From: Mixophyes australis | Lineage: Eukaryota > Chordata > Amphibia > Anura > Limnodynastidae | NCBI GenBank assembly: GCA_036250195.1 | Contig: JAVHZZ010000006.1 | Span: 76,137,369-76,201,368 of the forward strand | Reading direction: 5' to 3' | DNA length: 64,000 nucleotides | Part shown: positions 1 through 9,866 of the stretch, piece after piece | Position numbering within the stretch: the stretch's first letter is position 1 | Layout: each line of letters begins with the position of its first letter | Position numbers and translations under genes: made by a program | Notes under the pieces: generated by a model | What the model saw: only the letters and a program-made list of their open reading frames with translations | Told to the model about the DNA's origin: nothing | The model's database searches: none

Positions 1-504
1 ACTGTATTGAAGCGAAAAAGAAGTGTAACTGAGCAAAAGTTAAGTGACGATAAAAAAAAAATTGCAAGCATGCCATTCTACACACGCAGTGGCAAAGAGA
101 GAATGAGGCCTTCACCTTTGGCTATTAGTGGCAGATCCCAAAAAGTTACCCAGCCTACAATTGGTGCACAACTACTGTTACGCGTCAAAGCCGAGCTGCA
201 AGATAACAGTGAGGCATTACAGGAGAATATTTGCTCTGATTCACAAATGACAACAATCCCTGTGGAGAGTCCATCCAACAGTGGGATGTCTAATCGTGAG
301 CATTCTGCTGATGTGTGCCTTAATAGCCCGAGTGTAGCCGGTGATACCCAAATTGAGGATGCCACTTTGGAATTAGAAGAGGATGAGGGGGAGATTTGTG
401 TAGGCGACGAGGGCGCTAATGATGATGTTGATGATTATGATGCAGCCAGATACCAAATTGCCTTTCTCAATTTCTATTTATATTCTAGATTATATAACGG
501 CTGA
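1..504 (+). CDS. Open frame inside the hAT-like element, 5' end outside window
   Basis: The frame is open from the window edge to TGA at 502-504 (first ATG at 70; a CTG/TTG-rich stretch precedes it). The visible protein starts lysine/arginine-rich (KRKRS) and ends with a strongly acidic tail (many D and E around residues 120-145). It has no BED finger, DDE triad or other recognisable domain. Codons 438 onward run into the element's tandem repeat, so the last 20 residues are repeat-derived. It could be a leftover of an element-encoded protein or a chance frame. The copy at 63166 has its own short frame that does not align as a clean gene. Low confidence that it is translated. Confidence 0.3.
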   Translation, partial: TVLKRKRSVTEQKLSDDKKKIASMPFYTRSGKERMRPSPLAISGRSQKVTQPTIGAQLLLRVKAELQDNSEALQENICSDSQMTTIPVESPSNSGMSNREHSADVCLNSPSVAGDTQIEDATLELEEDEGEICVGDEGANDDVDDYDAARYQIAFLNFYLYSRLYNG

Positions 505-810
505 ATAGTTTTCTATTTTACTCCTAGTGGAGAGAGGATCTGATGCAGACAGATACCAAACTGCCTTTGTCCATTTCAATTTATATTGTACAGTATATAA
601 CGGCTGAATTTATTAGTATTTTATACAAGTGGAGGGTGGCCTAGAGAGACAAAAACCAAACTGGCTTTCTCCATGTCAATTAATATTGTACAGTCTATAA
701 TGGCTGAATTTTTTGTTTTTTTAAAAAAGTGGAGGGGGGCCTATAGAGACAGAAAGCAAACTGTCTTTTTCCATTTCTTTACATATTTAACTATAAGTGT
801 AGGGTGTAAT
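438..810 (+). repeat. Degenerate ~100-bp tandem units inside hAT-like element
   Basis: Four diverged copies start near 438, 542, 646 and 742. Each has an A-rich GACAGATACCAAACTG-like segment, a CC(A/T)TTTCAATTTATATT-like segment and ATAACGGCTGAAT, then TAGTGGAGAG or AAGTGGAGGG. Spacing is about 100-104 bp. Confidence 0.6.
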
Positions 811-1181
811 ATACATTCAAAGACGATGGCTGCATTGCCAATATGCATAGATGGAGAGGAAGACAATCTGTTTTGTGTGTAGAATAAATGAAGGCCTACC
901 AACGAAGAATTAAACTGTTTTTTTGGATGATTTATTACCTCAACAATTAGATTACTTATCTCTAAAACAGTTGGAGCACTAAATTGGGTTATTTTAGGCA
1001 CAAAAACATGTATTTTCCAACAAAATAGCAAAACAAAACCAAACAAAACCAAAACCAAAACCAAAACACGCAATGGCGGTTTTGCAAAACCAAAACCAAA
1101 ACCAAAACACAACGGTAATCCAGATCCAAAACCGAATCCAAAACCAAAACACGGGGGTCAGTGACCATCTCTAGTTCTAAC

Positions 1182-1300
1182 TCCCTATGTACTGTGCTGC
1201 AGAAGCCTTGTGGCGTCTTATAAATCTAAGCTAATAATAATAAATATTAATACTTATAGCATATTTTAAATATAAAAATCATTGGTCTGTTTGTCTGGAC
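1182..1300 (+). repeat. SINE/LINE-like 3' tail fragment
   Basis: GTACTGTGCTGCAGAA, then TGGCGTCTTATAAATC, then AATAATAATAAATA resembles a diverged form of the tail seen elsewhere in the window (GCGCTATATAAATAAATGATG). The hAT-like element ending at 1173 appears to sit just in front of it. Confidence 0.35.
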
Positions 1301-1767
1301 GCATATGCATTTGGACACCCCTGAACTGAGGGGCTCCAGTTGGACCCTGGCCAGGTTTTAGGTGGTTTGGGTCCCGGTCGGACCTCCTTTTGGTGTACAC
1401 TATGCAGAACTTTGACCTGGGGAGCCTATTCTGAACCTTCCACTAGATGGATTTGGAAAAAACTTCATAGACTGGTAACATTGGACCCCAGAGGACATTC
1501 TAGGAGGTTGAGGTCCCGGTTGGACCTCCCATTAGTGTACGCTGGGCAGAACTTTGACCCGAGAGACTGTTCTGGGCCTTCCACTGGATGGATTTGGATG
1601 ACATTTTATATAAAAACAAAAATGACACTGGTCAGCCTCATGGGTGTGTTGAAAAAGCTGCATAGCTGCTAATTATATATTAATGGTTGACAGTTACATC
1701 CAACTCATGAATAACTTATTAACTTGAAGATTTAAACCCGGGCAATGGCGGGTACTTCAGCTAGTGT
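1300..1767 (+). mobile_element. Helitron-like repeat with two ~142-bp tandem units
   Basis: Two related units start at GGTCCCGGTC (1370) and GGTCCCGGTT (1512), 142 bp apart. Each continues with GGACCTCC, GCAGAACTTTGACC and GGATTTGGA. The segment ends with TTTAAACCCGGGCAATGG, GGGTACTTCAG and CTAGT. A CCCG...CGGG short hairpin just before a CTAG|T end is the layout of Helitron 3' termini. A second copy of the last ~110 bp, in reverse orientation, is at 5915-6027. No Rep/helicase coding is seen. The Helitron label is tentative. Confidence 0.4.
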
Positions 1768-3182
1768 ATAAAAAGCATAATTTAAATAGACCAATTAGGG
1801 TCATTTATGTTGTAAAAGCACAGTTGAAAGTGCATAGGCTTATTTTCGTGTCAAATGCATAAGTCTGCTTTCCTATGCAGGTACTTACTTCATGCATGCA
1901 TTTGGGCGAATCGTGATGTTAGTTGTAATAACTTGTAGTGTAATGTTTTGTAAGCACCGCCTATCTATTTTCAACCCACACCTCTACAATCCATCCTCAA
2001 TAAATCACCGAACCATGCATGCTCTATACACCAGAGTCTGGAGAGTTTTGAAAATGAGCATGACAGAGCCGAAGTATTGAAGACAGATTACTGGATGGAC
2101 TGAATCAGATGGGAGAGCAACTCTGTGATAGTTGGCTAAGGGGCAGAACCCCTAAAAGGAAGAAATTAGTTCTACTCTAAAGGTAATTTTTACCCAAATA
2201 AAATATTTAATGCAGCATTCCACTACCCCAATCAGTAGCAAGATACAATGTTTATCCCCCGGGAGATACTCACATTCCCTACCTCCTTGCTTATGGCTAA
2301 TTCTTACGCAGTGGCTGGTAAGACTTTGGAGGTTCATAAATAGACCCACAAAAGTTCAAAGAGATTTAAATCCCCAAAACTGCAGTTTTCATGGGATTGC
2401 CACATTTGCAAGTTCCAAGGCTATTTATTAATAAAGGATCGCAACAGATATCTAATATATCTGCTGCTGTCCCAGCATCTTCAACTGCAAATCCAGTCCC
2501 CGTCTATGGGGACTGACATTTTGCCCTATTTATCAATCTCCAAAATTCAGAGCATGATAAAAGCTGAAGATGGGGAGAGCAGCGCAGGAGAGGGATCTTT
2601 GGATCCATCCCCTGCAGGCTTCGTGATACCCCCATCGTAAATATAGCCATTCCATTAAGAACCTGTTTGTAAAGTGACTGCAATTGAGATTATTTGCTGA
2701 GCCAGGTTCCTGTCAGAGTCGCTGTCCCAGCTAATAATTTGCCACTGTAATTCATTTCTTATTATTGCGATAAATGAAAATTAACATGTGAAATTTAACA
2801 CATCAGTGTATATTATCTAAAGAGAGTATTGACTGGATGGCAGTCACAACCCTACCATTGAGGTTATTGAAAAATGACAAGCCTTGATAAATGAGAAGCC
2901 TTAAAGTTCAAAGTTCTTTGCAACCTGCAGCAGGAAAAGTAGTCCTCAGAGTGATGACTGAGGAAGGGGGTAAGTATCTCTCAGTCGGCAGAAGTCCTAG
3001 ACATACTAGTGTACTATTTGGAGGAGGAAGTTTAATATTACACATTTTATTGGGTGGACAACTCATTTATTACTTCAAAGCTAGCCTTTGCTTTTATTGA
3101 ACTGTGGTATATCTAATATTTTGTAAAAGGTCTTCCATGAAAACCTTGCCTAAAGTTAACACAACTGCTCATAATAACATCA
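1768..3182. other. No gene recognised
   Basis: AT-rich sequence without a convincing exon or a repeat I can name. Bases about 2640-2800 are less simple in composition and might be a conserved non-coding block (see findings). Confidence 0.5.
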
Positions 3183-3277
3183 GGGGGTAAATGTATCATA
3201 GTCCGGGTTGTACAAGTCGCCGGAAATCGGCGAGATGACAGCTTAAATTTAAAGCGGACTATGATACATTTACCCCC
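3183..3277. mobile_element. 95-bp fold-back MITE
   Basis: The left end GGGGGTAAATGTATCATAGT... is the exact reverse complement of the right end over about 23 bp, and the centre (GTCGCCGGAAATCGGCGA) is also palindromic, so the whole unit folds into one hairpin. A clear target duplication is not visible. Confidence 0.75.
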
Positions 3278-4667
3278 ATGTGTCCATCTGTCCATATACT
3301 AAATAAACCTTATGGTCTATAATATATGTAGATTTGCAGCTGCATGTTAGCTTGGCCCCTTAAAATGCTAATGTAAGTCCAACTTGGTGATGCCCAAAGA
3401 CTAAACAATTGACATTAAATAGGCTATAGCTACGGCTGTACATTTCCTATCTGTAGGATATTCTGTACATGATAGATTATTTTTTAAATTAAATATAACA
3501 TTTGTGTGTATGGAAAATGAATACTTAATATGAGATCGTTTGTAGGTGCTTTGATTGACAGGCACTTCAAATTTTACAGATATTATATCAAAGATGGAAA
3601 TTTTGTGATAATATAATTTGATCAGGATGCTGGGTACACTAGTAGTGAAGAAAAGGTGGTGCTTGGTGCCTAATGCCACACTCACAGTGCGATACTGGTT
3701 AGTAAATAAATAAATGTCTTCTCTGAAAGAAGCCCATTCATTTGGTGTGTATTTATGATGTTTCTAATGTTAGTTGGTAGTCTGATGTTTTTAAACCTGC
3801 AGGTGTCACTGCACTCCATGAAGATGATTAGCTCTTCAAAGATAGCAACATGCTAAAGATGAGATATATCAGAGGAATCCAAGTATAACAAAGGCGACAA
3901 GGTTTTGTTATGACTTTGTGTGTTATATTTCACTTTAATTATTGTAAGTAAATGAACTGGGGTCTTATTAACCCCTTGGAATCCATGATACAAGAACTCT
4001 GAAAGTGGTTGTACTCTCTACTATTATTACTCCAGTTACAAAGAACAATGGTAGATGAGATAAGCCTTTCTGCATTTTAGCACAGAGCGGGTTACTATAT
4101 ATAGAAGGGGCCACACAGTTTCCTCCCTCTAGTTATAGTAATTAGTCAAGTATAGCACTCTGGATGTTGGTTAACATGTTTGGGACTCACCCTAATCTGT
4201 GGGTTTTTCTGATCACCTTCAAGAGCCCAAATTAACTAGTGCAGTTCAGCGCATCTTTATAAGAATTGTTGTGGGTCCACAAATACCAAAAATAAATCCA
4301 GCTAGTGCAGCGGCTGCAACGCTTAGACCTCTATAAACCACAGATCATTCATAAAAGACCCTCCAGAGAACCTTTATCTGAGTTTGCTGTTATCCACTCC
4401 TTCCTTAACCAAATGGATGAACAAGAATGAGGAGACACAACAGTAAATTTATAGTAAGCATGTTTGCAAATGGACAATCTAACTGACAACACACCAGGAA
4501 CAATGTTATCACAGGTAACTATGAAGAAAAAGGAGCTATAATCCATAGCAGCTAGCAGCAGTTTTGCTTTTATTTTCTAAAGTGATCTGCAAATATTACA
4601 GTATCTGATTGCTTGCTATAGGTAAAACCTAATTTTAGACACAGCTACATGGGGAGCAGTTTTCATA

Positions 4668-4701
<34 letters not shown>

Positions 4702-5100
4702 TCAACATAATAGAAAGGTTACCATGTCCAGGGTACTTCCCTTGGCACTTTCATAAAGTGTCCATGTGCATGCCTTAGCATTGTAATACAGCCTCAACTG
4801 TGTGGAGTTGGTCAGACTTAGTTGAATTGGGGCATTTTATGCAGCATGCGGTACAATGCATTCAAATGTACTTAATGTAAGGGAAAGAGCACTCATTTGG
4901 TGACATTACTGATTTAGCTTTTTTATTCATGAAACTAGCCAGATTCTACACTACCTGGAAAGGGGTGGGGAGTGGCTCTTGGTCACTACTTTCAAAATGG
5001 TGCAGTTTACTCCACCTAGGTGCATTTAATAGGAAAGTATGGCATGGTGGGAATCTGCTACATGCAAGGAAGAAGTAAACTTCCCCAGAAGCATGGAATC
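3278..5100. other. No gene recognised; AATA microsatellite
   Basis: AT-rich non-coding sequence. A short (AATA/TAA)n tract lies at about 4667-4700. No exon-like frame or named repeat was found. Confidence 0.5.
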
Positions 5101-5189
5101 CCAACATGATCAGTATGAAATTACTAGGACAAAGGAGAATACTATGTAAGCTTACTCTGTTATCCTGTGTGAATGTAAATCGTGTTTAT

Positions 5190-5911
5190 ATTGTACTAGC
5201 TGTGGCCACTGAGGCCACTGTGGTACTCAGACTGCTCTATTACTTGCCAGAGCTGCCTCATTTCTCCAGGATGCTTAACACCTGCCTCTGACCTATAAAA
5301 GCCTGTTTATCCAGCAGCCTTTGCCAGGTCATCAGTTGCCTTTACCTGTGTTGCTATTCCTGTGTCCTATACCGATTGATCTCCTGGTATTGACCACAGC
5401 TCATCCCTTCATTTTTGCACCTCTTCCTGTGGCCCCTGACTCGGCTTGTCTATGACTCTGTACCTGCTTGCAGGTCTCCAGTATTTCAGCTTTATCCTGC
5501 TGCAGAATATTATCACCAATACTTGCTTTCAGCTCTCCCATGTTTCAACATCATCCTGCTGCAGAATATTACCACCAATACCTGCTTTCAGCTCTCCAGT
5601 GTTACAGAGGACTAACCTGTTGCAGATTGTTACTAGCAGTCTCCACTACTTTGTGGTAAAGTCCTGCAGACCATCACACACGGTGTCCATTACCTTCAGT
5701 GCCTTGCTCCGCAGCCGTTGCACCTTGTGTGCCATCTCCACTATTTCCTAAGTCCTGAAGACCATCGCATTCTGCATCTGTTGTTTACTGAGTTCTTATT
5801 TATGCCATACCCTACCGTACTACAACGTGAAACCTGTGTAACCAGTGTTTAATAAAAAAAACACTTTGTTCGCTGTGCTTTCTCTGTGGGTTTATTTTGT
5901 GAATCCTGACA
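5190..5911 (+). mobile_element. Candidate solo LTR
   Basis: A TATA box (TATAAAA, 5294-5300) follows CT-rich sequence. A poly(A) signal AATAAA (5851-5856) is followed by a T/G-rich stretch (TTTGTTCGCTGTGC), and the block ends CCTGACA. This promoter-to-polyadenylation layout within about 700 bp fits an LTR on the + strand. The left border is not fixed and no flanking duplication was found, so a promoter fragment of another element is possible. Confidence 0.35.
5470..5640 (+). repeat. ~59-bp minisatellite, three units
   Basis: Units begin CCTGCTGCAGAATATTA (5496 and 5555) and CCTGTTGCAGATTGTTA (about 5615). Each is followed by CACCAATAC, CTGCTTTCAGCTCTCC or diverged forms of these. Confidence 0.65.
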
Positions 5912-5914
5912 CCA

Positions 5915-6027
5915 GGTTTAAATCTTCAAGTTATTAAGTTATCAATGAGATGCATGTAACGGTCAACCTTTAAAAAATAATTAGCAGCTTAGCAGATTTT
6001 TCAATACACCTCCCACACTCAAAAAAC
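5915..6027 (-). mobile_element. Fragment of the Helitron-like repeat, reversed
   Basis: Its reverse complement matches 1640-1735: GTGTTGAAAAAG-like start, GCTGCTAATTAT, GGTTGAC(A/C)GTTACATG, then AACTTGAAGATTTAAACC. The terminal hairpin and CTAG are missing here. Confidence 0.5.
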
Positions 6028-6029
6028 CT

Positions 6030-6066
6030 ATTGGTAGGTTAATTGGCTGCTAACAAATTGACCCTA

Positions 6067-6122
<56 letters not shown>

Positions 6123-6231
6123 GGGAATTTAGACTGTAAACCCCAATGAGGCAGGGACTGATGTGAGTGAGTTCTTTGTACAGCGCTGCGGAATTAGTAG
6201 CGCTATATAAATAAATGATGATGACGATAAA
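6030..6231 (+). mobile_element. SINE 3' part with (GT)n, 5'-truncated
   Basis: It contains GGTAGGTTAATTGGCTGC, AACAAATTGACCCTAG, a (GT)n run (6070-6120), CAGGGACTGATGTGAGTGAG, TACAGCGCTG and the tail GCGCTATATAAATAAATG plus ATGATGACG. All are shared with the fuller copy at 35831-36171. The tRNA-like head is absent. Confidence 0.75.
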
Positions 6232-6234
6232 GGT

Positions 6235-6690
6235 ATGCTGTAAACAGGAGGTCAGTTTGCGTGAATCTTTTTGTGCATTGGAATTTGGCATCGTGGGAGG
6301 CTAACGATCAAGGATCAGGTCCAGGACCGCATTAAAATCTCCACGGATTATTAGTCTACCTTTAGCAACTTTGGAGAGTTTTATGAAAAATCTGGTACAG
6401 AAGGCACTCTGTCCGGAATTGGGGGCTTAAACAGAAGCTATTGTGAGGTGTTCTTGAGTAAATGGAATTGAGTTGTGTAGTAAGATAGCGGTACTCTTCG
6501 TCTTACAATCGGAGGTCTAGTAGAAAGTTTATGGGAAATATTTGCAAGCAAGGTTGGGATGGGTGTTCATGAAATGGGTTTCCTGTATAAGAGCTATGTG
6601 AGCTTTGAGACGTTTAAAGGTTTGAATCATTATGGTACGTTTTTGGACTTGATTAAGACATTTGACATTCAATGACATAATCTTGTCATA
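6235..6690 (-). pseudogene. LINE apurinic endonuclease fragment (inverted)
   Basis: Read on the minus strand from 6690, the frames give MSLNVKCLN, then a KRLKAHIALIQETHF stretch, and near 6300 IIRGDFNAVLD. These match three conserved blocks of L1 ORF2-type exonuclease-endonuclease-phosphatase domains: the initial S-N-V-x-G/C-L-N, the catalytic QE-T-H, and GDFN. Stops and a frame change lie between the blocks (around 6400-6540). In a live element this domain nicks target DNA. Here only about the first 150 residues are represented and it cannot be functional. Confidence 0.75.
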
Positions 6691-6729
6691 TTTTAAGGGC
6701 GTGGTCTGGGCAGCTGATGGATTTCGGTG

Positions 6730-9420
6730 AATAATAAGAGTATGATGTTCCAGTGGGAAAAGTTGCTACTAGTTGATAGATCATCCACACAGCTTCTCCA
6801 CTCAGGGGATACCATCCCTATCTTCTGGTCGTATCACTCAGCAGTTTCAATTGAAATAGAACTCCAGACCACTACACCAACATGTTTTCGCTGGAGATTA
6901 TCATATCATGTCCTTCTTAAAAAAAGAGAACAAGGATTAGATTACCCGATAGATACAGGATTCTTTTACAGAGATTGCCCCTTAGATAATATGGGAAGCT
7001 TTTGAAGCTACCATTCTCTTATATCCCTAACTAGCAGTGAAAAGGAAAAGTTGAAAACATAAATCTCCGACCTCGTCATCAACGCTTTCCAAAAAGAAAG
7101 GTCTATCAAACTCCTAGAGCTTTGCGCAAAACTTAACCACCTTCTCTCAACAAAAGCTGCCTCCATTCTCCTTTGGCTGTGCCAAAACTATTATGAAAGA
7201 GGCGACAAAGCAGATTCCATCTTTGCCCAAAATTTTTGAACAAAAAGAACCCATAACAGAGTGATATCTATCCAAGACTCAATGGGACACTCTATCTATG
7301 ACTCTCAAAAAATTGCGAACAGATTTCAAGGGATGAGACCCACTGCTATGCTCCAATTACCGACCCATCTCACTCCTTAATGTCGACCTCAAGATCTTTG
7401 CAAAACTGCTAGCGAATACCGACCTTGGTACACCCAGACCAAGTTGGGTTCATACCTAACCGCCAAGCAGGAGATAACACCCGCAAGACAATAGATCTAA
7501 TCCATGCAGTCAACAAAACTTCGGCCTCCACTCTGGTGTTGGCCATTGATGCCGAGAAGGCATTTGATAGTGTAACCTGGTCCTTCATGCATCATACCGT
7601 TTCAGAGATGAGCTTCATCGGCCCAGTCCTCAAAGGTATCTCAGCCCTTTAAAATAACCCCAAGGTATCTAGTCTCACAAACAGTTGCATATCACCCTCT
7701 CTTCATATAAATAATTGCACCAGACATTTGTGTCTCTATCCCCTCTTCTATTTGCACTTACAATGGAACCACTATCAGCCACCCTTCACAACCACCCAAA
7801 TTTAACAGGTATCAAGGTGGGACCCAATGACTACAAATTGGCCCTCTATCCTGATGACATACTTACATTGACTACTGACTATTTACATTGACACGATTTC
7901 ATTAGCCTTGAAATTGACTGCTGAATATGGTAAATTTTAAAATTAACACTGAAAAAACAGGCTCTTCCTCTCAACATCCCTCCGCCCTTTCTACAAACCT
8001 AAAAGTCAGCCATTGATTCCACTGGCAACCCCAAAAATTAAAATACCTTGAAATTTATGTTACTAAACACTTTGACCAACTATACCAAGCAAACCTTCCC
8101 CCATTGATAGATGCCTTCAAAAAAGATTTACACTCATGGGCTTCTCAAAATGTTTCTTGGATTGGTAGCATAGCAGCAGTACAAATGAACTTGCTTCCCA
8201 GACTCCTCTACCTTTTCCAAACACTTCCAATTAGACTTCCCACCACGGTTCTCAAAGATTTACAAAGCAAGATTACTAAATTTGTTTGGGCATCCAAGAG
8301 ACCTAGAGTTCACCTAAATGGTCTATACAGACATTCAAGGGTCAGAGGCTTAGGCCTTCCCTGTCTTCATAAATATTATTTAGCCTCTCACCTCACACAG
8401 GTGACATTAACTCACTCTCACTCACATACCAAGTTGTGGGGTAGACATAGAGGTCCATCTACTACACATGCACTCCCCCTACTCTTTATTCTGGATTCCA
8501 CCCTAAACCCCAACCCCCATCTTCCCTACTTTCTCCAACACTATGTTTCATGTTATCAATATGAAACCTTTGTACTTGAACTTTCAATCTGATATCTGAC
8601 CCATTTCACATGACCCCTCTTTGGAACAACCCAGAGTTTACTCCAGGATTGGTCCCCAATAAGTTTAAAAATGGACATCTGATAACATTAAATTTTTTAT
8701 GACATAGTCCCTTCTACCCTTTTCCCAGAGTTCTCTACTCTACGAGATCGCGCTGGGATACCAACATCAGCTTTTTACCAATATCTACAGATTCACCATT
8801 TTTATAACAACAAAATAAAATGCAAAAACCCTCATCCCCCTTTCATACTCAAATCCTTTTGTTTTGGTAGCTCCCCCTCCAGAGGCTTAATTTAAACATT
8901 CTATTCACTCTTATTAAGCATCCTCAACCCACTAAAGAGAAACATAGGCTGAGATGGGAGGAGGCCATGGGATGGGGAGGTTCTTGGGCCTGAGGATTGG
9001 ACCCAAGTCTGTGAAGCTGTTGCTAAAAGCTCCAGTTGTACACAACTAAAAGAAAACTCATACAAACTCCTATTCAGAGGGTACCTAGTTCCCACAAGAC
9101 TTGGAGCCATCTACGCTAATGCTTCTACCTCATGCTGCAGAGGATGTGGAGGGGAAGGTCCCGCAGCCCACATATGGTGGACTTTCCCCAAAATAGTACA
9201 TTTTTGGAAGGAGGTACTTCATCTGATTGAAAAAATTACTCACATTCAACTTCCTGACAATATTTCCTATTACCTTCTCCCACGCACAGTCCCTGATACT
9301 CCGAAACACACAAACAAGTTGATTGGACACATTCTTGTAGCGGCGAGATGCCTAATCGTCCTTAATTGGAAGAAGACAGACCCACCCACTATTCAAACAC
9401 TCATTCTGAAAATCTAGCAA
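6730..9420 (+). pseudogene. LINE reverse transcriptase and C-terminal region, broken
   Basis: In order: a WSYHSAVSIEIEL stretch at about 6820 (the SDH-x-A/P-V end of the endonuclease); a helical linker (7060-7240); [18 protein letters not shown] (7428-7480) and LAIDAEKAFD (7540-7570), conserved reverse transcriptase blocks; YPDDIL at about 7850, a decayed Y-A-D-D catalytic box (A to P); a thumb region (8104-8420: WIGSIAAVQMNLLPRLLY, then KFVWASKRPR); and a C-terminal WWTFPKIVHFW...LIGHILVAAR (9170-9345). Several frameshifts and stops separate these blocks. The thumb segment stays open for 162 codons. The family is L1-clade (Tx1/L1-like), judged from block spacing and the C-terminal W-x(n)-F-W segment. 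Confidence 0.8.
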
Positions 9421-9866
9421 ACACATAAAATTTAAAATATCACCAATATTATTCATAACCGTTCCAGTTCTCCACCACCTGGAACGCCAGGACTTCCTAT
9501 TTCACAACAGACCTATAAAATAAGCCACATTCCTAACTCCTTCATACACTATCCAGTTTATATCCCCCTACTATCCTCTACTAACTGCCCCCTGTCCTCC
9601 TCCCTCCTCTCTTATTTCCTTCAATTAGCTACTTTTACTCCTCACCTCTTAAGACCCTCACCCAAAGGACCTCATTTCTCCTCTTTACTATTTTGTTTAT
9701 GATTTATACGTATGTTTATTTATGAATAATGCTTAAATGATAGTTATATACAAATATATTTATTATCAGATTACCATTGGTCTTGATTGGACTCTGTATA
9801 CCCCTTCGTTCCTTCCCTTTTATTTTTTGTATCCCTAAAAAAAACTCAATAAACAAATTTTCAAAA

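Larger units (their letters stand above)
1..1173 (+). mobile_element. hAT-like DNA transposon, 3' part (cut by window start)
   Basis: The right end, up to CATCTCTA at 1173, matches the right end of the complete short element at 56895-57383. Both carry runs of AAAACC, then a GGCGGTTTTG block, then GGGGGTCAGTGA, then CATCTCTA. Bases 60-90 match the internal part of the copy that begins at 63166 (shared CATGCCATTCTAC), so this is the same family. The family's left end is TAGAGATGCTC, and the 56895 copy has 8-bp flanks, which fits the hAT superfamily. Inside are an open frame (to 504) and a run of degenerate tandem units (about 438-810). No transposase catalytic region is visible, so this looks non-autonomous. 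Confidence 0.7.
6235..9866 (+). mobile_element. L1/Tx1-like LINE with inverted 5' segment
   Basis: 6235-6690 encodes, on the minus strand, the start of the LINE endonuclease. From about 6730 the plus strand continues from the end of the endonuclease through reverse transcriptase to the C-terminal region, ending in a short poly(A)-like tail near 9866 (AATAAACAAATTTTCAAAA). Inverted 5' sequence joined to direct 3' sequence with some loss between them is the outcome of twin priming during target-primed reverse transcription. The element is decayed by many frameshifts and stops, and it abuts the SINE tail at 6231. Confidence 0.8.
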
